A program made the translations under genes and the position numbers. From positions 1 through 37,652 of the IMG/VR virus record IMGVR_UViG_3300037084_000036: DNA of 37,652 nt, one strand, 5' to 3'. This stretch comes from a virus. Of the stretch, positions 14,842 to 23,142 are shown piece by piece. How positions within the stretch are numbered: position 1 is the stretch's first letter; the number at the start of each line of letters is the position of its first letter. Under the pieces are notes generated by a model. It had not been told where the DNA came from, made no database searches, and worked only from the letters and a program-made list of their open reading frames with translations.

Positions 14842-15227
14842 GGTGCCCAAAATGCAATGAAGACCGGCCAATGCCGAAGAACTGGACGCGCATGTCGCTG
14901 GCTCGGCGAGCCGCGAGGCTTTGCGTCAGCTGCGCCCACACGAAGCATGGGATGAGCAGGACGCGCCTTCACAAAGAGTGGGAGTGGATGCGCAGCCGCT
15001 GTGGCGTGACGGCGTGCTGCAACCCGTCGGCGAAAAAATACTACGTGGATCGCGGGATAAAGATTTGCGCGGAGTGGGACAGCTTCGAAACATTTGCGGC
15101 GTGGGCTCTCTCGCACGGCTATGCAGACCACCTCACGATTGACCGCAAACGTTCGAATCTCGATTACGAGCCGTCCAATTGTCGATGGGTCACCATGGAG
15201 GATAACCTTCGGAATCGAGCCGCGTGA
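14829..15227 (+). CDS. HNH/AP2-type homing-endonuclease-like protein with N-terminal zinc ribbon
   Basis: 132 residues from ATG 14829, overlapping the previous gene by 13 bases. It has 'CPKC' (about 6-9) and 'CVSC' (about 32-35), likely one zinc site. Then comes the layout common in small phage nucleases: 'LHKEWEWMRSRC', 'YYVDRGIKICAEWDSFETF', 'LTIDRKRSNLDYEPSNCRWV' and 'NLRN'. Such genes are often freestanding mobile elements. It interrupts the sugar-transferase run and could have arrived separately. No intron is apparent. Confidence 0.75.
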   Translation: MRLVRCPKCNEDRPMPKNWTRMSLARRAARLCVSCAHTKHGMSRTRLHKEWEWMRSRCGVTACCNPSAKKYYVDRGIKICAEWDSFETFAAWALSHGYADHLTIDRKRSNLDYEPSNCRWVTMEDNLRNRAA

Positions 15228-15943
15228 GAAAACTCACGCTGTGTTTCCCCTATTATTGCAACGCGGGAATGCTGCGGCTCCAGTTCGAGCGGATACGGGC
15301 GTACGGCGCCGATGTGCTCGAGCAGCTGGCGGTGATCGTGGTCGACGACGGATCGCCGGACGGCGACGCACAGGGCGAGCCGATAGGCTGCCCGCTGACC
15401 ATCTTCAAGATCGGGGTCGACGTGCGCTGGAACCAGGACGCGGCGCGCAACATCGCAGCGCACCACGCGACCACGCCGTGGCTGCTCCTGACCGATATCG
15501 ATCACATCGTTCCACACGCAACGATGGCGGCCATCCTTGGCACCGAACGGCCGGCCAAGCACGTCTACCGCTTCGAGCGGCGCACGCTCGAGCGCGACGG
15601 CGACCTGTCGAGGTACAAACCGCACCCGAACAGCTGGCTGATGACGCGCGCCCTCTTCGAGAAGATCGGCGGCTACGACGAACGCTATGCGGGCTTCTAC
15701 GGGACCGATGCGGAATTTCGCGATCGGGTGAACCAGCACGCCAAAATCGTGATGCTGCCGCAGTGGCTGATCAGGGTTCCCCGTACCGTCGTGCCCGACG
15801 CCTCGACCACCACCTACGGGCGCAAAGAGCCGATGGATGCCTTCGGCATGCCGCGCGTCACCGCGGCCCGCGCCCTCGAAGGCGCCTGGACGCCGCGCCG
15901 GCTCACGTTCCCCTATAGGAAACTTTTCGAGTCGCCGTGCTGA
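15224..15943 (+). CDS. GT2-like (GT-A fold) glycosyltransferase
   Basis: 239 residues, GTG 15224 in a GTGA overlap. 'LAVIVVDDGSPDG' is the nucleotide-sugar binding strand of family 2 transferases, 'LLLTDIDHIVP' provides the metal-binding DxD, and 'ALFEKIGGYDERYAGFYGTDAEF' (in part) is the acceptor-side loop seen in chondroitin-type and galactosyl transferases. It is a soluble enzyme without membrane segments. It probably modifies a phage or host glycan together with its neighbours; the acceptor cannot be read from sequence. Confidence 0.88.
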   Translation: MRKLTLCFPYYCNAGMLRLQFERIRAYGADVLEQLAVIVVDDGSPDGDAQGEPIGCPLTIFKIGVDVRWNQDAARNIAAHHATTPWLLLTDIDHIVPHATMAAILGTERPAKHVYRFERRTLERDGDLSRYKPHPNSWLMTRALFEKIGGYDERYAGFYGTDAEFRDRVNQHAKIVMLPQWLIRVPRTVVPDASTTTYGRKEPMDAFGMPRVTAARALEGAWTPRRLTFPYRKLFESPC

Positions 15944-16653
15944 CAACCTTTGTCTGCTGGAAGTGGACGCCGGCGCGCGGCTATCGATCGAAGTTCGGCC
16001 CGGCCACGGTCAACGTGCTGCACAGCATGCTCACGCGCCATTACCATGCGCCGTTCGAACTGGTGTGCATCACCGACGATGCGGTCGGGATCTCGCCGGA
16101 TGTGCGGATCATCAAACTGTGGAGCGACTACGCGAATGTCCCCAGCCCTCACGGACGCGGAAATCCAAGCTGCTATCGACGCCTTCGAATGTTCTCTCGT
16201 GAGGCAGCTGGCTTCCTCGGTCCCCGGTTCGTTTCGCTCGATCTCGATGTCGTTATCGTCCGCGACATCACCGGGCTATTTGCTGAAGATCTCGATTTCA
16301 AAATCTACGGCGACACCGCGCGCGGCACCCCCTATAACGGCTCACTGATCCAGCACAAAGCCGGAACCCGGCCCCAACTCTGGGAACAATTCGACCCGCT
16401 GACTTCGCCGCTCCTGGGGCTCAAGGCGCACTACATTGGCAGCGACCAGGCGTGGATCGGGGTGTGCCTGGGACCCAACGAGCCGAAATTCACGGAGCGC
16501 GACGGCGTATATTCCTACCGCAACCAGATCGCGCCGCGGCATGGTGGACATCTGCCGACCAACGCTCGAATGGTCATCATGCACGGCCACGTCGATCCCT
16601 GGGAGCCGCACATGCGACGCAAGCACAGCTGGATCATGGAGCACTACCGATGA
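15937..16653 (+). CDS. GT8-like (GT-A fold) glycosyltransferase
   Basis: 238 residues from GTG 15937, overlapping the previous gene by seven bases. 'FVSLDLDVVIVRDITGLF' holds the DxD metal site, preceded by a 'CITDD' strand and 'CYRRLRMFS'. It is followed by 'GTPYNGSLIQHKAG' and 'YIGSDQAWIG' and a late 'IMHGHVDPWEP'. The pattern is that of GT-A enzymes related to GT8 or capsular transferases. It is the last gene of the cassette and overlaps the connector gene start by four bases. Confidence 0.8.
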   Translation: MLTTFVCWKWTPARGYRSKFGPATVNVLHSMLTRHYHAPFELVCITDDAVGISPDVRIIKLWSDYANVPSPHGRGNPSCYRRLRMFSREAAGFLGPRFVSLDLDVVIVRDITGLFAEDLDFKIYGDTARGTPYNGSLIQHKAGTRPQLWEQFDPLTSPLLGLKAHYIGSDQAWIGVCLGPNEPKFTERDGVYSYRNQIAPRHGGHLPTNARMVIMHGHVDPWEPHMRRKHSWIMEHYR

Positions 16654-17159
16654 ACTCACCGCGCGGCCAGTACATCTCGCTCGATGACGCCAAGTTCCAG
16701 CTGTCGATCGACCTGGGCAACACCTATTGGGATTCGCGCATCGAAGACCTGATCGGCGCCGCGATCGATTGGGCCGAGAACTTCACGCAGCGCTCGCTCG
16801 CCGAGCTCGTGGAGCTCAACTCCCCGAGCGATTCGAATCCGCAGCCCGCCCCGGACCCCAAGGACTCGCCCAGCTGGATCGATCCGTATCCCGCCGCGCT
16901 CGATGTCACCAACATCGTCAACGGCCCGGGCGTGCAGGCCTGGTACGGCTGGGAAGGCTGGACGCAGGAAACCTGGCTCGCGTATTGGGCGAATAACCCG
17001 ATGCTCAAAGATCAATCGCAGCCGCTGCGCCGCGACGTCAAAGCCGCGATCCTGCTGTACATGGAGTCGCTGTTCGATCGCAACACCGACAACTTCGAAC
17101 TGATCGAGACGCGCTGCGAGTCGATGCTGTTCCCGTACCGCGTCGGGATGGGCGTATGA
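16650..17159 (+). CDS. Head-tail connector (gp6-like adaptor)
   Basis: 169 residues, ATGA overlap with the last transferase. 'YISLDDAKFQLSID' and 'DSRIEDLIGAAIDWAENFTQRSL' (in part) match the gp6/YqbG-like connector family, and 'RRDVKAAILLYMESLFDR' the second helix pair. The segment 'NSPSDSNPQPAPDPKDSPSW' is an insertion. Twelve copies would extend the portal ring below the capsid. Confidence 0.85.
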   Translation: MNSPRGQYISLDDAKFQLSIDLGNTYWDSRIEDLIGAAIDWAENFTQRSLAELVELNSPSDSNPQPAPDPKDSPSWIDPYPAALDVTNIVNGPGVQAWYGWEGWTQETWLAYWANNPMLKDQSQPLRRDVKAAILLYMESLFDRNTDNFELIETRCESMLFPYRVGMGV

Positions 17160-17260
17160 AACTCGCGCTTGAAATTTTCGGCTACGGGGTAGGGGCGCTT
17201 GTCGTCATTGGGATCATCCTCTTGATCATCGCCGTGTTCTTCACGGACTACAGCAAATGA
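17156..17260 (+). CDS. 34-residue single-span membrane peptide inside the head-tail operon
   Basis: ATG 17156 overlaps the previous stop (ATGA) and the TGA at 17258-17260 overlaps the next ATG. After 'MKLALEIFGYG' comes a continuous hydrophobic segment 'VGALVVIGIILLIIAVFF' and a short polar tail. Coupling on both sides supports translation. A similar small membrane peptide lies at 23029-23142. The function is unknown. Confidence 0.6.
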   Translation: MKLALEIFGYGVGALVVIGIILLIIAVFFTDYSK

Positions 17261-17469
17261 GCGGCTGCGGCCTGTGCGGCAAGGTCCGCGCCCACCTGCC
17301 GGCAGCGATCCGCGCGCGCCTGGCCGTCGTCGAAGCGCGCTTGCAAGCGAAGAAAAAACGGCTATCGTCTCCGTCAAACACCACCACGGCGCCCACCGGC
17401 CGCGCCGCTTCGCCACCACAATTGCCGACAATTCCGTCGGGTGGCGACGGCGCGGAGGCGGCCAAGTAA
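17257..17469 (+). CDS. Small hypothetical protein with CGLCG motif
   Basis: 70 residues, ATGA overlap. The N-terminus 'MSGCGLCGKVRAHLP' has a CxxC, followed by a basic helix 'AIRARLAVVEARLQAKKKR' and a Thr/Pro/Ala-rich tail. No family is recognised. Its stop is directly adjacent to the next ATG. Confidence 0.65.
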   Translation: MSGCGLCGKVRAHLPAAIRARLAVVEARLQAKKKRLSSPSNTTTAPTGRAASPPQLPTIPSGGDGAEAAK

Positions 17470-17883
17470 ATGGGCGCCGGGGTTCGCCGTCGGCAGATCC
17501 GCCCCACCATGTCGGGCGAACTGCGCCACGTCGGCAATCTCGAAGTGCGCGCCGGCGGCCTCGATGCGTCGGGCACGCCGTCGCAGGACTTTGTGCTGTG
17601 GGCCGAGAACGTGCTGTTCGCGATTGACGACTGGAAGTCGCCCGAGACGTTCCAGGCGCAGCAGGTCGAGGGCCAGCAGACCACTCGCATCCGGATCCGC
17701 TATCGGCCGGGCGTCCTTGCAGGCATGCGGCTGGTGTACTGCACGAACCCCGGTCAATCGCCGGCGATCTTCGAGTACTACGAAATCACTGGCCTCACGC
17801 GCGACATCACGCTGCGCGTCGAGATCCAGCTGAATTGCATCAAGCGCGACGCCGCCGGCTTTCGCGCGGGAGCCACCCCGTAA
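17470..17883 (+). CDS. Head closure / head-tail adaptor (SPP1 gp16-like)
   Basis: 137 residues. 'RHVGNLEVRAGGLDASGTPSQDFVLW' (in part) followed by 'QQTTRIRIRYRPGV' and 'FEYYEITGLTRDITLRVEIQL' (in parts) is the beta-rich pattern of head-tail joining proteins. Position directly after the connector and before the gp10-like protein agrees with HK97 and lambda order. The function is to close the DNA exit channel. Confidence 0.85.
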   Translation: MGAGVRRRQIRPTMSGELRHVGNLEVRAGGLDASGTPSQDFVLWAENVLFAIDDWKSPETFQAQQVEGQQTTRIRIRYRPGVLAGMRLVYCTNPGQSPAIFEYYEITGLTRDITLRVEIQLNCIKRDAAGFRAGATP

Positions 17884-18320
17884 TGGCCGCCTCGTCCACG
17901 CTCGAGGGCGTCGCCGCACTCACCGCGCAGCTGCAGGCCTTGGGCAAGCTCGAGGACGGTCTCGCGTTGAAACGCGCCTGCAAGGCCGGGATCAAACCCG
18001 CGCTGCTGCGCGCCCAGGAGCTCATCGCGGTGGGCACAATTCCGTTTCGCACCTATGACGGATTGCTGGTCGCGCCGGGCTTCGCGAAGCTGAGCTTGCG
18101 CACCATCTCAACCATCAATTCGGCGAAGAACGTTGCGAGCGGTATTTTGGGCGTGCGGCAGCGGGCCTACTACGCGACTCAGTTCCTCGAGTTGGGCACG
18201 CGCAAGATGGCGGCCCAGCCGTGGCTGCGGCGCTCGCTTCTCGAGACGCGCGATGCCTGCGAGGAAGCGTTCCGCGCGAACCTGCTCAAGTCGGTCTTGA
18301 AAGCGGCGAAAGGCCAATGA
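17883..18320 (+). CDS. HK97 gp10-like tail completion protein
   Basis: 145 residues, ATG sharing one base with the previous TAA. 'TLEGVAALTAQLQALG' with 'CKAGIKPALLRAQELIAVG', then 'YYATQFLELGTRKMAAQPWLRRSL' (in part) matches the gp10 family, where the 'fvE.Gt....aqPfLrpAl' block is diagnostic. It joins the head connector and tail tube. Confidence 0.9.
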   Translation: MAASSTLEGVAALTAQLQALGKLEDGLALKRACKAGIKPALLRAQELIAVGTIPFRTYDGLLVAPGFAKLSLRTISTINSAKNVASGILGVRQRAYYATQFLELGTRKMAAQPWLRRSLLETRDACEEAFRANLLKSVLKAAKGQ

Positions 18321-18721
18321 CGCTCGAGCAAGGCATCCTGCAGTTTCTCTCAGGCGTCGCACCCGTGACGGCGGTCGTGGGCACCAACCTTTATGGGCTG
18401 ATCCGCGAGCGGCTGCCGCCCCAGGTCGCGCAGCTGCCGGCCGTGATGGTCCAGCGCACCACGACGCTGCGCGATGTGCTGTTCTGTGGCACCGACACGC
18501 TGGTCTCGACCGACATGCAGGTGGACTCCTACGCCATGACCGGCGACGATGCGTGGGCGCTGGCGAAGGCGCTGCGCAAGGCGCTCGTCGATTTCACCGG
18601 CAATTTCGGCGAGGTCGCGATCGACACGGTGCACCTGACCAACGAGTTTCCGATGACCGATCCCGAGCCCGGGATCATTCGCATAGTTCAGCTGTACAAC
18701 ATTTGGTATCAGGAGGATTGA
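18317..18721 (+). CDS. Tail terminator / completion protein (gp11, DUF3168-like)
   Basis: 134 residues, ATGA overlap. 'GILQFLSGVAPVTAVVGTNLYG' (in part), 'RLPPQVAQLPAVMVQRTTT' and 'DSYAMTGDDAWALAKALRKAL' (in part) follow the DUF3168 layout. It caps the tail tube before joining to the head. Confidence 0.85.
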   Translation: MTLEQGILQFLSGVAPVTAVVGTNLYGLIRERLPPQVAQLPAVMVQRTTTLRDVLFCGTDTLVSTDMQVDSYAMTGDDAWALAKALRKALVDFTGNFGEVAIDTVHLTNEFPMTDPEPGIIRIVQLYNIWYQED

Positions 18722-18725
18722 AACG

Positions 18726-19157
18726 ATGGACACCCCTAGCTCAGCTTTCGTTGGTAAAGTTTTTTTGGAGGTCGGCAACGGCGAGTCGCCCGAGACCTTC
18801 TCTCGCTATTGCGAGGTTGCCGACATGTCCGGCATCGGCACCAAGAACGATCAGGTCGATGTCACCACGTTCTGCTCCAACGGCTTCAAGGAGTATGTCG
18901 CGGGCCTCTCCGACGGCAGCGAAATGTCGTTTGGTGCGAACTTCTCGATGGACGAGCCCATTCAAGAGCAGCTGATGGACGACGTCGACGACAAGAATCG
19001 CCGCAACGTCCAGATCGTGGTCGAGGGCTCATCGCCGCCCTACATTTTCCACGCCGAGCTCGCGATGCTCTCGTACGATTTCGTGCCGAGCGTCAGCAAG
19101 CAAAACACCATCAAGTTCACCGGTAAGTCCACCGGCCGACTCGCGCGCACGTCATGA
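18726..19157 (+). CDS. Major tail tube protein
   Basis: 143 residues with a strong AGGAGG nine bases upstream of ATG 18726, fitting a highly made protein. 'FLEVGNGESPETFSRYCEV' and 'DQVDVTTFCSNGFKEYVAGL' (in part) are typical of siphovirus tube proteins ('e.t...~g.~~y~~gl.d'). The stop overlaps the chaperone start. No Ig-like C-terminal decoration domain is present. Confidence 0.9.
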   Translation: MDTPSSAFVGKVFLEVGNGESPETFSRYCEVADMSGIGTKNDQVDVTTFCSNGFKEYVAGLSDGSEMSFGANFSMDEPIQEQLMDDVDDKNRRNVQIVVEGSSPPYIFHAELAMLSYDFVPSVSKQNTIKFTGKSTGRLARTS

Positions 19158-19444
19158 GTGAGCTCGATTTCAAAGCGAACGAGATCTCGATTCGCGGGCG
19201 CACCTATCGCGTGCGGGAATTATCGGGCGCCGAGATGGCCGAAGTGCGCCGGCTCATCAACCACGGCGAGCAGCACCGCTCGGAGCCGTACGTCGCGTGG
19301 AAATGCACTCTCGAGCCGCCTGTCGCGAGCGAGGCAGCCGCGATGGCGCTGCCGCAGATCGTGGTCGACAAGGTGAGCGCCGAAGCGTTTCGCTTGACCA
19401 AGCTCGATGATCCCAAGGAGGGCGAGCCGGCAAAAAACGCTTAA
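19154..19444 (+). CDS. Tail assembly chaperone, short form (gpG-like)
   Basis: 96 residues, ATGA overlap with the tube gene. 'EISIRGRTYRVRELSGAEMAEVRRL' (in part) is typical of gpG-like chaperones that bind the tape measure. The last codons contain the slippery heptamer A AAA AAC at 19432-19438, just before the TAA, allowing a -1 shift into the downstream frame. Confidence 0.9.
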   Translation: MSELDFKANEISIRGRTYRVRELSGAEMAEVRRLINHGEQHRSEPYVAWKCTLEPPVASEAAAMALPQIVVDKVSAEAFRLTKLDDPKEGEPAKNA

Positions 19445-19806
19445 CGCCCCAGGAGCTCTTCGAGCATCGGCTCGCGGCATTGTTGGGGCGCTCGATCGTT
19501 GAGATCGGGCGGCTGACGCATCGCGAGACCGAACGCTGGAAATTGTACTGGCGCGAGGAACCGTGGGGACCGATGCGCGATAACACGCACGCCGCGATGA
19601 TCGTCACGGAACTGCTAAAGCCTCATCTCAAGGAGGGCGCGAAAATTTCCATCGACGATTACCTGTTGAAGCTCCCCGAGGATCGCGACGCCGAGGCCGC
19701 GAGCATCCTCGTCCAGAAGCTCGACTACGCCGCCTACCAGGAACGCCGCGCCGCGCGCCGCGCCGCGCGCCAGGTCACCCAGGCCGCAAAAGGGAAACGC
19801 CGATGA
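19154..19806 (+). CDS. Tail assembly chaperone, -1 frameshift fusion (gpGT-like)
   Basis: Predicted join of 19154-19438 and 19438-19806, giving about 217 residues. The downstream frame continues from 19438 as 'RLTPQELFEHRLAALLGRSIV' (in part) with no start until 19480, and ends 'RRAARRAARQVTQAAKGKRR'. The T-domain contains 'WKLYWREEPWGPMRDN', seen in phages of this type. The stop overlaps the tape measure ATG. A strong downstream pseudoknot is not obvious by eye. Confidence 0.85.
19432..19438 (+). other. Programmed -1 ribosomal frameshift site
   Basis: A AAA AAC is in the correct X XXY YYZ register relative to the gpG-like frame (GCA AAA AAC GCT TAA). It is two codons before the stop, exactly where the second frame opens. 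This is the classical lambda gpG-T arrangement. Confidence 0.9.
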
Positions 19807-22391
19807 CCGATCTCGCCGCACTCGTCGTTCGGATGCAGGCTGACAACAGCCAGTACATCAAGGCGCTCGACCAGGCCACCAGCAAGCTCCAGTCCTTCTC
19901 GAAAGATTCGAACGAAGCGCTCGCAGGGCTTGCCGATAAAATCGGCAGCGCCTTCGCCGTCGGCAAGATCGCGGAGTTCGCCGCCTCGAGCATCGAGAGC
20001 GCGGCCTCGCTCGAGCGGCTGTCGCAATCCGCCGGCGTGTCGGTCGAAGGTCTCTCCGCGATGACCCTCGCGGCGGCCGCCTCCGGACTCTCGCAGGACG
20101 AGCTCGGCCAGTCGCTCAAAAAGCTGAACGTCAATATCGCCGAAGCGGCCGGCAGCGCCAGCAGCAAAGCCGGCGTCGCGTTCCGCGCACTCGGCATCGA
20201 CGTGAAAAACGCCGACGGCTCGATCAAGGACGCCGGCCAGATCCTGCCCGAGATCGCGAACAAGTTCGCGCAGATGGCCGACGGGCCCAACAAGACCGCC
20301 TTCGCCGTGCAGCTGCTCGGCCGTCAGGGCCAGGCGCTCATCCCGGTGCTCGACCAGGGCGCCGCAGGCCTCGCCGCTTTCAAGGCGCAAGCCGAGGCGG
20401 CCGGTATCGTCATGTCGGGGCAGCTGGCGGCTGCCGCCGAGGAGTTCTCGCAGAAACTCTCCATCGCCAAAGCGACCGCCGTCGACGGCCTGGGGATCGC
20501 GATCTCCGCGCAGTTGCTGCCGGTTCTCAATTCGTTGGTCTCGAGCTTCGAGGCGAACGGCACGGGCGGCGAGAAGTTCCGCGTCATCGCCGAGGAAATC
20601 ACCACCGCCGTGCAGCTGGTCGCGAGCGTCGTCATCGAAGCGGTCGCGCAGTTCCAGAAGTGGGGGACGGCGATCGGTGCGACGGCGGCCGCCGCGGTCC
20701 AGGCCGCGCAGGGCAACTTCACCGAGGCCGCCGAGATTTGGAAGCAGGGCGCGGCCGACAACGTCGCCACCGAAAAAGCCGCAACCGATGCGCTCGCCGG
20801 TCTCTGGCACCAACAGACCGCGACCGAGATCGCGGCCGCGAAAGAGGCCTTCGACGCCAAAGAGGCGCTGAACAAGGGCAAAGGGTCAGGACCGAATCTC
20901 GAGGCGGCCGAAGCGGGAGCCGCCGGCGCCAAGGAGCTCGAAAAGTATCGCGACGGCCTGAAAGATCAGGCCTCCGCGTTCGACCTGGGCGGCGCCGCCT
21001 TGACCGCGTACAAGTTGAAGTTCGGGCCGCTCGCCGACGCGATCAAAGCCGCCGGCGCCGAAGGGCAGAAGATCGCGAAAGAAGCGCAGTCCTGGGCCAA
21101 CAAGCTGCAGCTCGAGGTCGATACCAAAAAAACCGACGCGACCCGGGTCGCGCTCGAAAATCAGGTCCAAGCGTTCGGCCTCGGCCGGCTCGCGGCCGAG
21201 CAGTACGCGATCACCACCGGCGAGCTCGGCAAAGCCTTCGACCGGATGGGCACGGCCGGCAGGGACGCCCAGAAGAATATTCTGTCGCTCAAAGCCGCGC
21301 AGATCCGGCAGGAGGATGCCGCCGGCATCACACAGCTCGACAACGAAGCCCTGAAACTCGCCGGGCATTTGCATGAGGCCGCCATGTCGTCGCTCGAGCT
21401 GCAGACGCGCCAACAGCGCGCGGACTACACCGCGACCGGCAATCAAACGGGCCTCGACGATCTCGACCGGCAGCAGCATCAGGTCGACCTGCAGGGGCTC
21501 ATCAACGATCTGAACCTGCGGGCCGATGCGATCAAGCAGCAGCTCGAGATCACCACGGCCGCGTTGGATGCCGAGGTCACCACCGGGCAGAAAACCGAAC
21601 TCGAGGGCCAGCAGGCGATCGCCGCGGCGCGCTTGCTCGCGCTCGGCCAGCTGCAGGCGATCGGCGCCCAGGAGCAGACCATCGCCAACGACGCCGGCGC
21701 GAGCAACGTCCAGCTCGTCGCCGGGGTGCAGAAATTTCAATCGAGCCTGGTCGCGCTGCAGGCGACCACGACGCAGCTGGAGAATTCGGTGCGCTCCGGA
21801 CTCGAGTCGGCCTTCGCCGATAACTTCTCGAAGCTCATCAGCGGCGCAGAGTCGTTTCGCAAGGCGCTGCGCTCGTTTTTTACCGACATCGAGAAGCAAC
21901 TCGACCAGCTGGTCGCGAAGGACTTCTCGCAGAGCGTCTTCGGCACGGGCGGCGCCGGCGGCGGCGTTGCGGGCGCGCTCGCCGGTATTTTTGGCGGCGG
22001 CCTCGGCGGCGGCGGGGCGGGCGGCATGAACGGCATCATGGGTTTGTTCGGCGGCGGCGGCGCGGGCGTCGCCTCGACCGGCGCGGCGGCGGCGGGCGTG
22101 AGTCAGGACTCGATCGCGAACTCGATCTCCGTCGCGCTGCCCGGGTTCGCGGAGGGCGGCACGCTCGGCGCGAATCGCTGGGGCATCGTCGGCGAGAAGG
22201 GCAAGGAGCTCGTCTATTCCGGCGCGCACAACATGAACGTGATCCCGGCCGCGTCGGGCAAGACGCAGAACGTCACCAACCATTTCACGATCCAAGCGCC
22301 GGGCGGCACGATCTCGCGGGCGTCGCAGATGCAGACCGCGGCGGCGGCCGCGCGCTCGCTCGCCCAGGCCAATAGGCGGAACAATCAATGA
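19803..22391 (+). CDS. Tape measure protein
   Basis: 862 residues; the length fits a tail of roughly 130 nm by the usual 1.5 angstrom per residue rule. The N-terminus 'DLAALVVRMQADNSQYIKALDQAT' (in part) is typical of TMPs. It is Ala/Gln/Leu-rich with long helices through about 700, then a Gly-rich stretch (about 715-760), and a C-terminal 'GFAEGGTLGANRWGIVGEKGKEL' (in part), a conserved TMP ending. It sets tail length and is ejected with DNA. Confidence 0.95.
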   Translation: MTDLAALVVRMQADNSQYIKALDQATSKLQSFSKDSNEALAGLADKIGSAFAVGKIAEFAASSIESAASLERLSQSAGVSVEGLSAMTLAAAASGLSQDELGQSLKKLNVNIAEAAGSASSKAGVAFRALGIDVKNADGSIKDAGQILPEIANKFAQMADGPNKTAFAVQLLGRQGQALIPVLDQGAAGLAAFKAQAEAAGIVMSGQLAAAAEEFSQKLSIAKATAVDGLGIAISAQLLPVLNSLVSSFEANGTGGEKFRVIAEEITTAVQLVASVVIEAVAQFQKWGTAIGATAAAAVQAAQGNFTEAAEIWKQGAADNVATEKAATDALAGLWHQQTATEIAAAKEAFDAKEALNKGKGSGPNLEAAEAGAAGAKELEKYRDGLKDQASAFDLGGAALTAYKLKFGPLADAIKAAGAEGQKIAKEAQSWANKLQLEVDTKKTDATRVALENQVQAFGLGRLAAEQYAITTGELGKAFDRMGTAGRDAQKNILSLKAAQIRQEDAAGITQLDNEALKLAGHLHEAAMSSLELQTRQQRADYTATGNQTGLDDLDRQQHQVDLQGLINDLNLRADAIKQQLEITTAALDAEVTTGQKTELEGQQAIAAARLLALGQLQAIGAQEQTIANDAGASNVQLVAGVQKFQSSLVALQATTTQLENSVRSGLESAFADNFSKLISGAESFRKALRSFFTDIEKQLDQLVAKDFSQSVFGTGGAGGGVAGALAGIFGGGLGGGGAGGMNGIMGLFGGGGAGVASTGAAAAGVSQDSIANSISVALPGFAEGGTLGANRWGIVGEKGKELVYSGAHNMNVIPAASGKTQNVTNHFTIQAPGGTISRASQMQTAAAAARSLAQANRRNNQ

Positions 22392-23032
22392 CGATCATTC
22401 CGGATCTCGCGGAGACCTTCCCGGGTTGCCCGACCTACGGGTTCATTCCCGAGCCGAACCTGCTGGTCAAGATCACGGCGCGCGAAGGCGGCTTCGAACG
22501 GCGCGACCGCAAGTGGTCGCGGTTCCTGTGGAAATATACCGGCGTGCCAATGGGCGACCAGCCGCAGGAAGACATTCTCGACATCTACGATTTCTGGCTC
22601 GCGATGGGCGCGACGTGGTCGGGCTTTCGCTTCAAAGACTGGATGGACTTTCAGTCGTGCCGCATCTCCCGCACGCCGGCGGCGACCGATCAGCCGCTCG
22701 AGGCCTCCGCCGACTCGCCGGCGAATTTCCAGCTGGTCAAGGAGTACACCACGAAAAGCGGCCGCACCACGCAGCTGCGCGAGATCACGCGGCCGATCGG
22801 ATCCACCATCATGATCGCGAACGATGTGGGCGCACCGCAAACCGATTGGACCTTGAACGAAGCGACCGGCGTCGTGTCGATCGGCGACGGTTTCGCGGGC
22901 ACGCCCACCAGCTGGGGCGGCCAGTTCGACGTGTGGGTGCGCTTCGACGCGCAGTTCAATCCCACGATCTCCAATCATGAAATCATGAGCGTCACCGTGC
23001 AGCTGGCGGAAATCCGGACGCCGCTCGCGTGA
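22388..23032 (+). CDS. Distal tail protein, DUF2460 (GTA gp12-like)
   Basis: 214 residues, ATGA overlap. 'ETFPGCPTYGFIPEPNLLV', 'ERRDRKWSRFLWKY', 'DFWLAMGATWSGFRFKDWMDF' (in part) and the ending 'VTVQLAEIRT' match DUF2460. In gene transfer agents and related siphoviruses the protein forms the distal tail ring directly after the tape measure. Confidence 0.93.
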   Translation: MTIIPDLAETFPGCPTYGFIPEPNLLVKITAREGGFERRDRKWSRFLWKYTGVPMGDQPQEDILDIYDFWLAMGATWSGFRFKDWMDFQSCRISRTPAATDQPLEASADSPANFQLVKEYTTKSGRTTQLREITRPIGSTIMIANDVGAPQTDWTLNEATGVVSIGDGFAGTPTSWGGQFDVWVRFDAQFNPTISNHEIMSVTVQLAEIRTPLA

Positions 23033-23142
23033 GACTGCTGCTCGACATCCTGTGCGGGCTCGGGCTGGTGCTGATCGTGGGCGCGTTCGTCGCCGCGGTG
23101 GCGTCGCTGTTCATCTTCACGAATTGGCGCGTCGGTCCGTGA
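23029..23142 (+). CDS. 37-residue single-span membrane peptide inside the tail operon
   Basis: GTG 23029 overlaps the previous TGA (GTGA) and its own TGA overlaps the next GTG in the same way. The peptide is almost one hydrophobic helix, 'LGLVLIVGAFVAAVASLFIF', with a short basic start and 'TNWRVGP' end. Coupling on both sides favours a real gene. It parallels the peptide at 17156-17260. The function is unknown. Confidence 0.55.
   Translation: MRLLLDILCGLGLVLIVGAFVAAVASLFIFTNWRVGP

Noticed and set aside
20886-22388. 500-residue antisense ORF opposite the tape measure gene
   Set aside because: Arg/Leu/Asp-rich shadow of the tape measure gene with no recognised domain.
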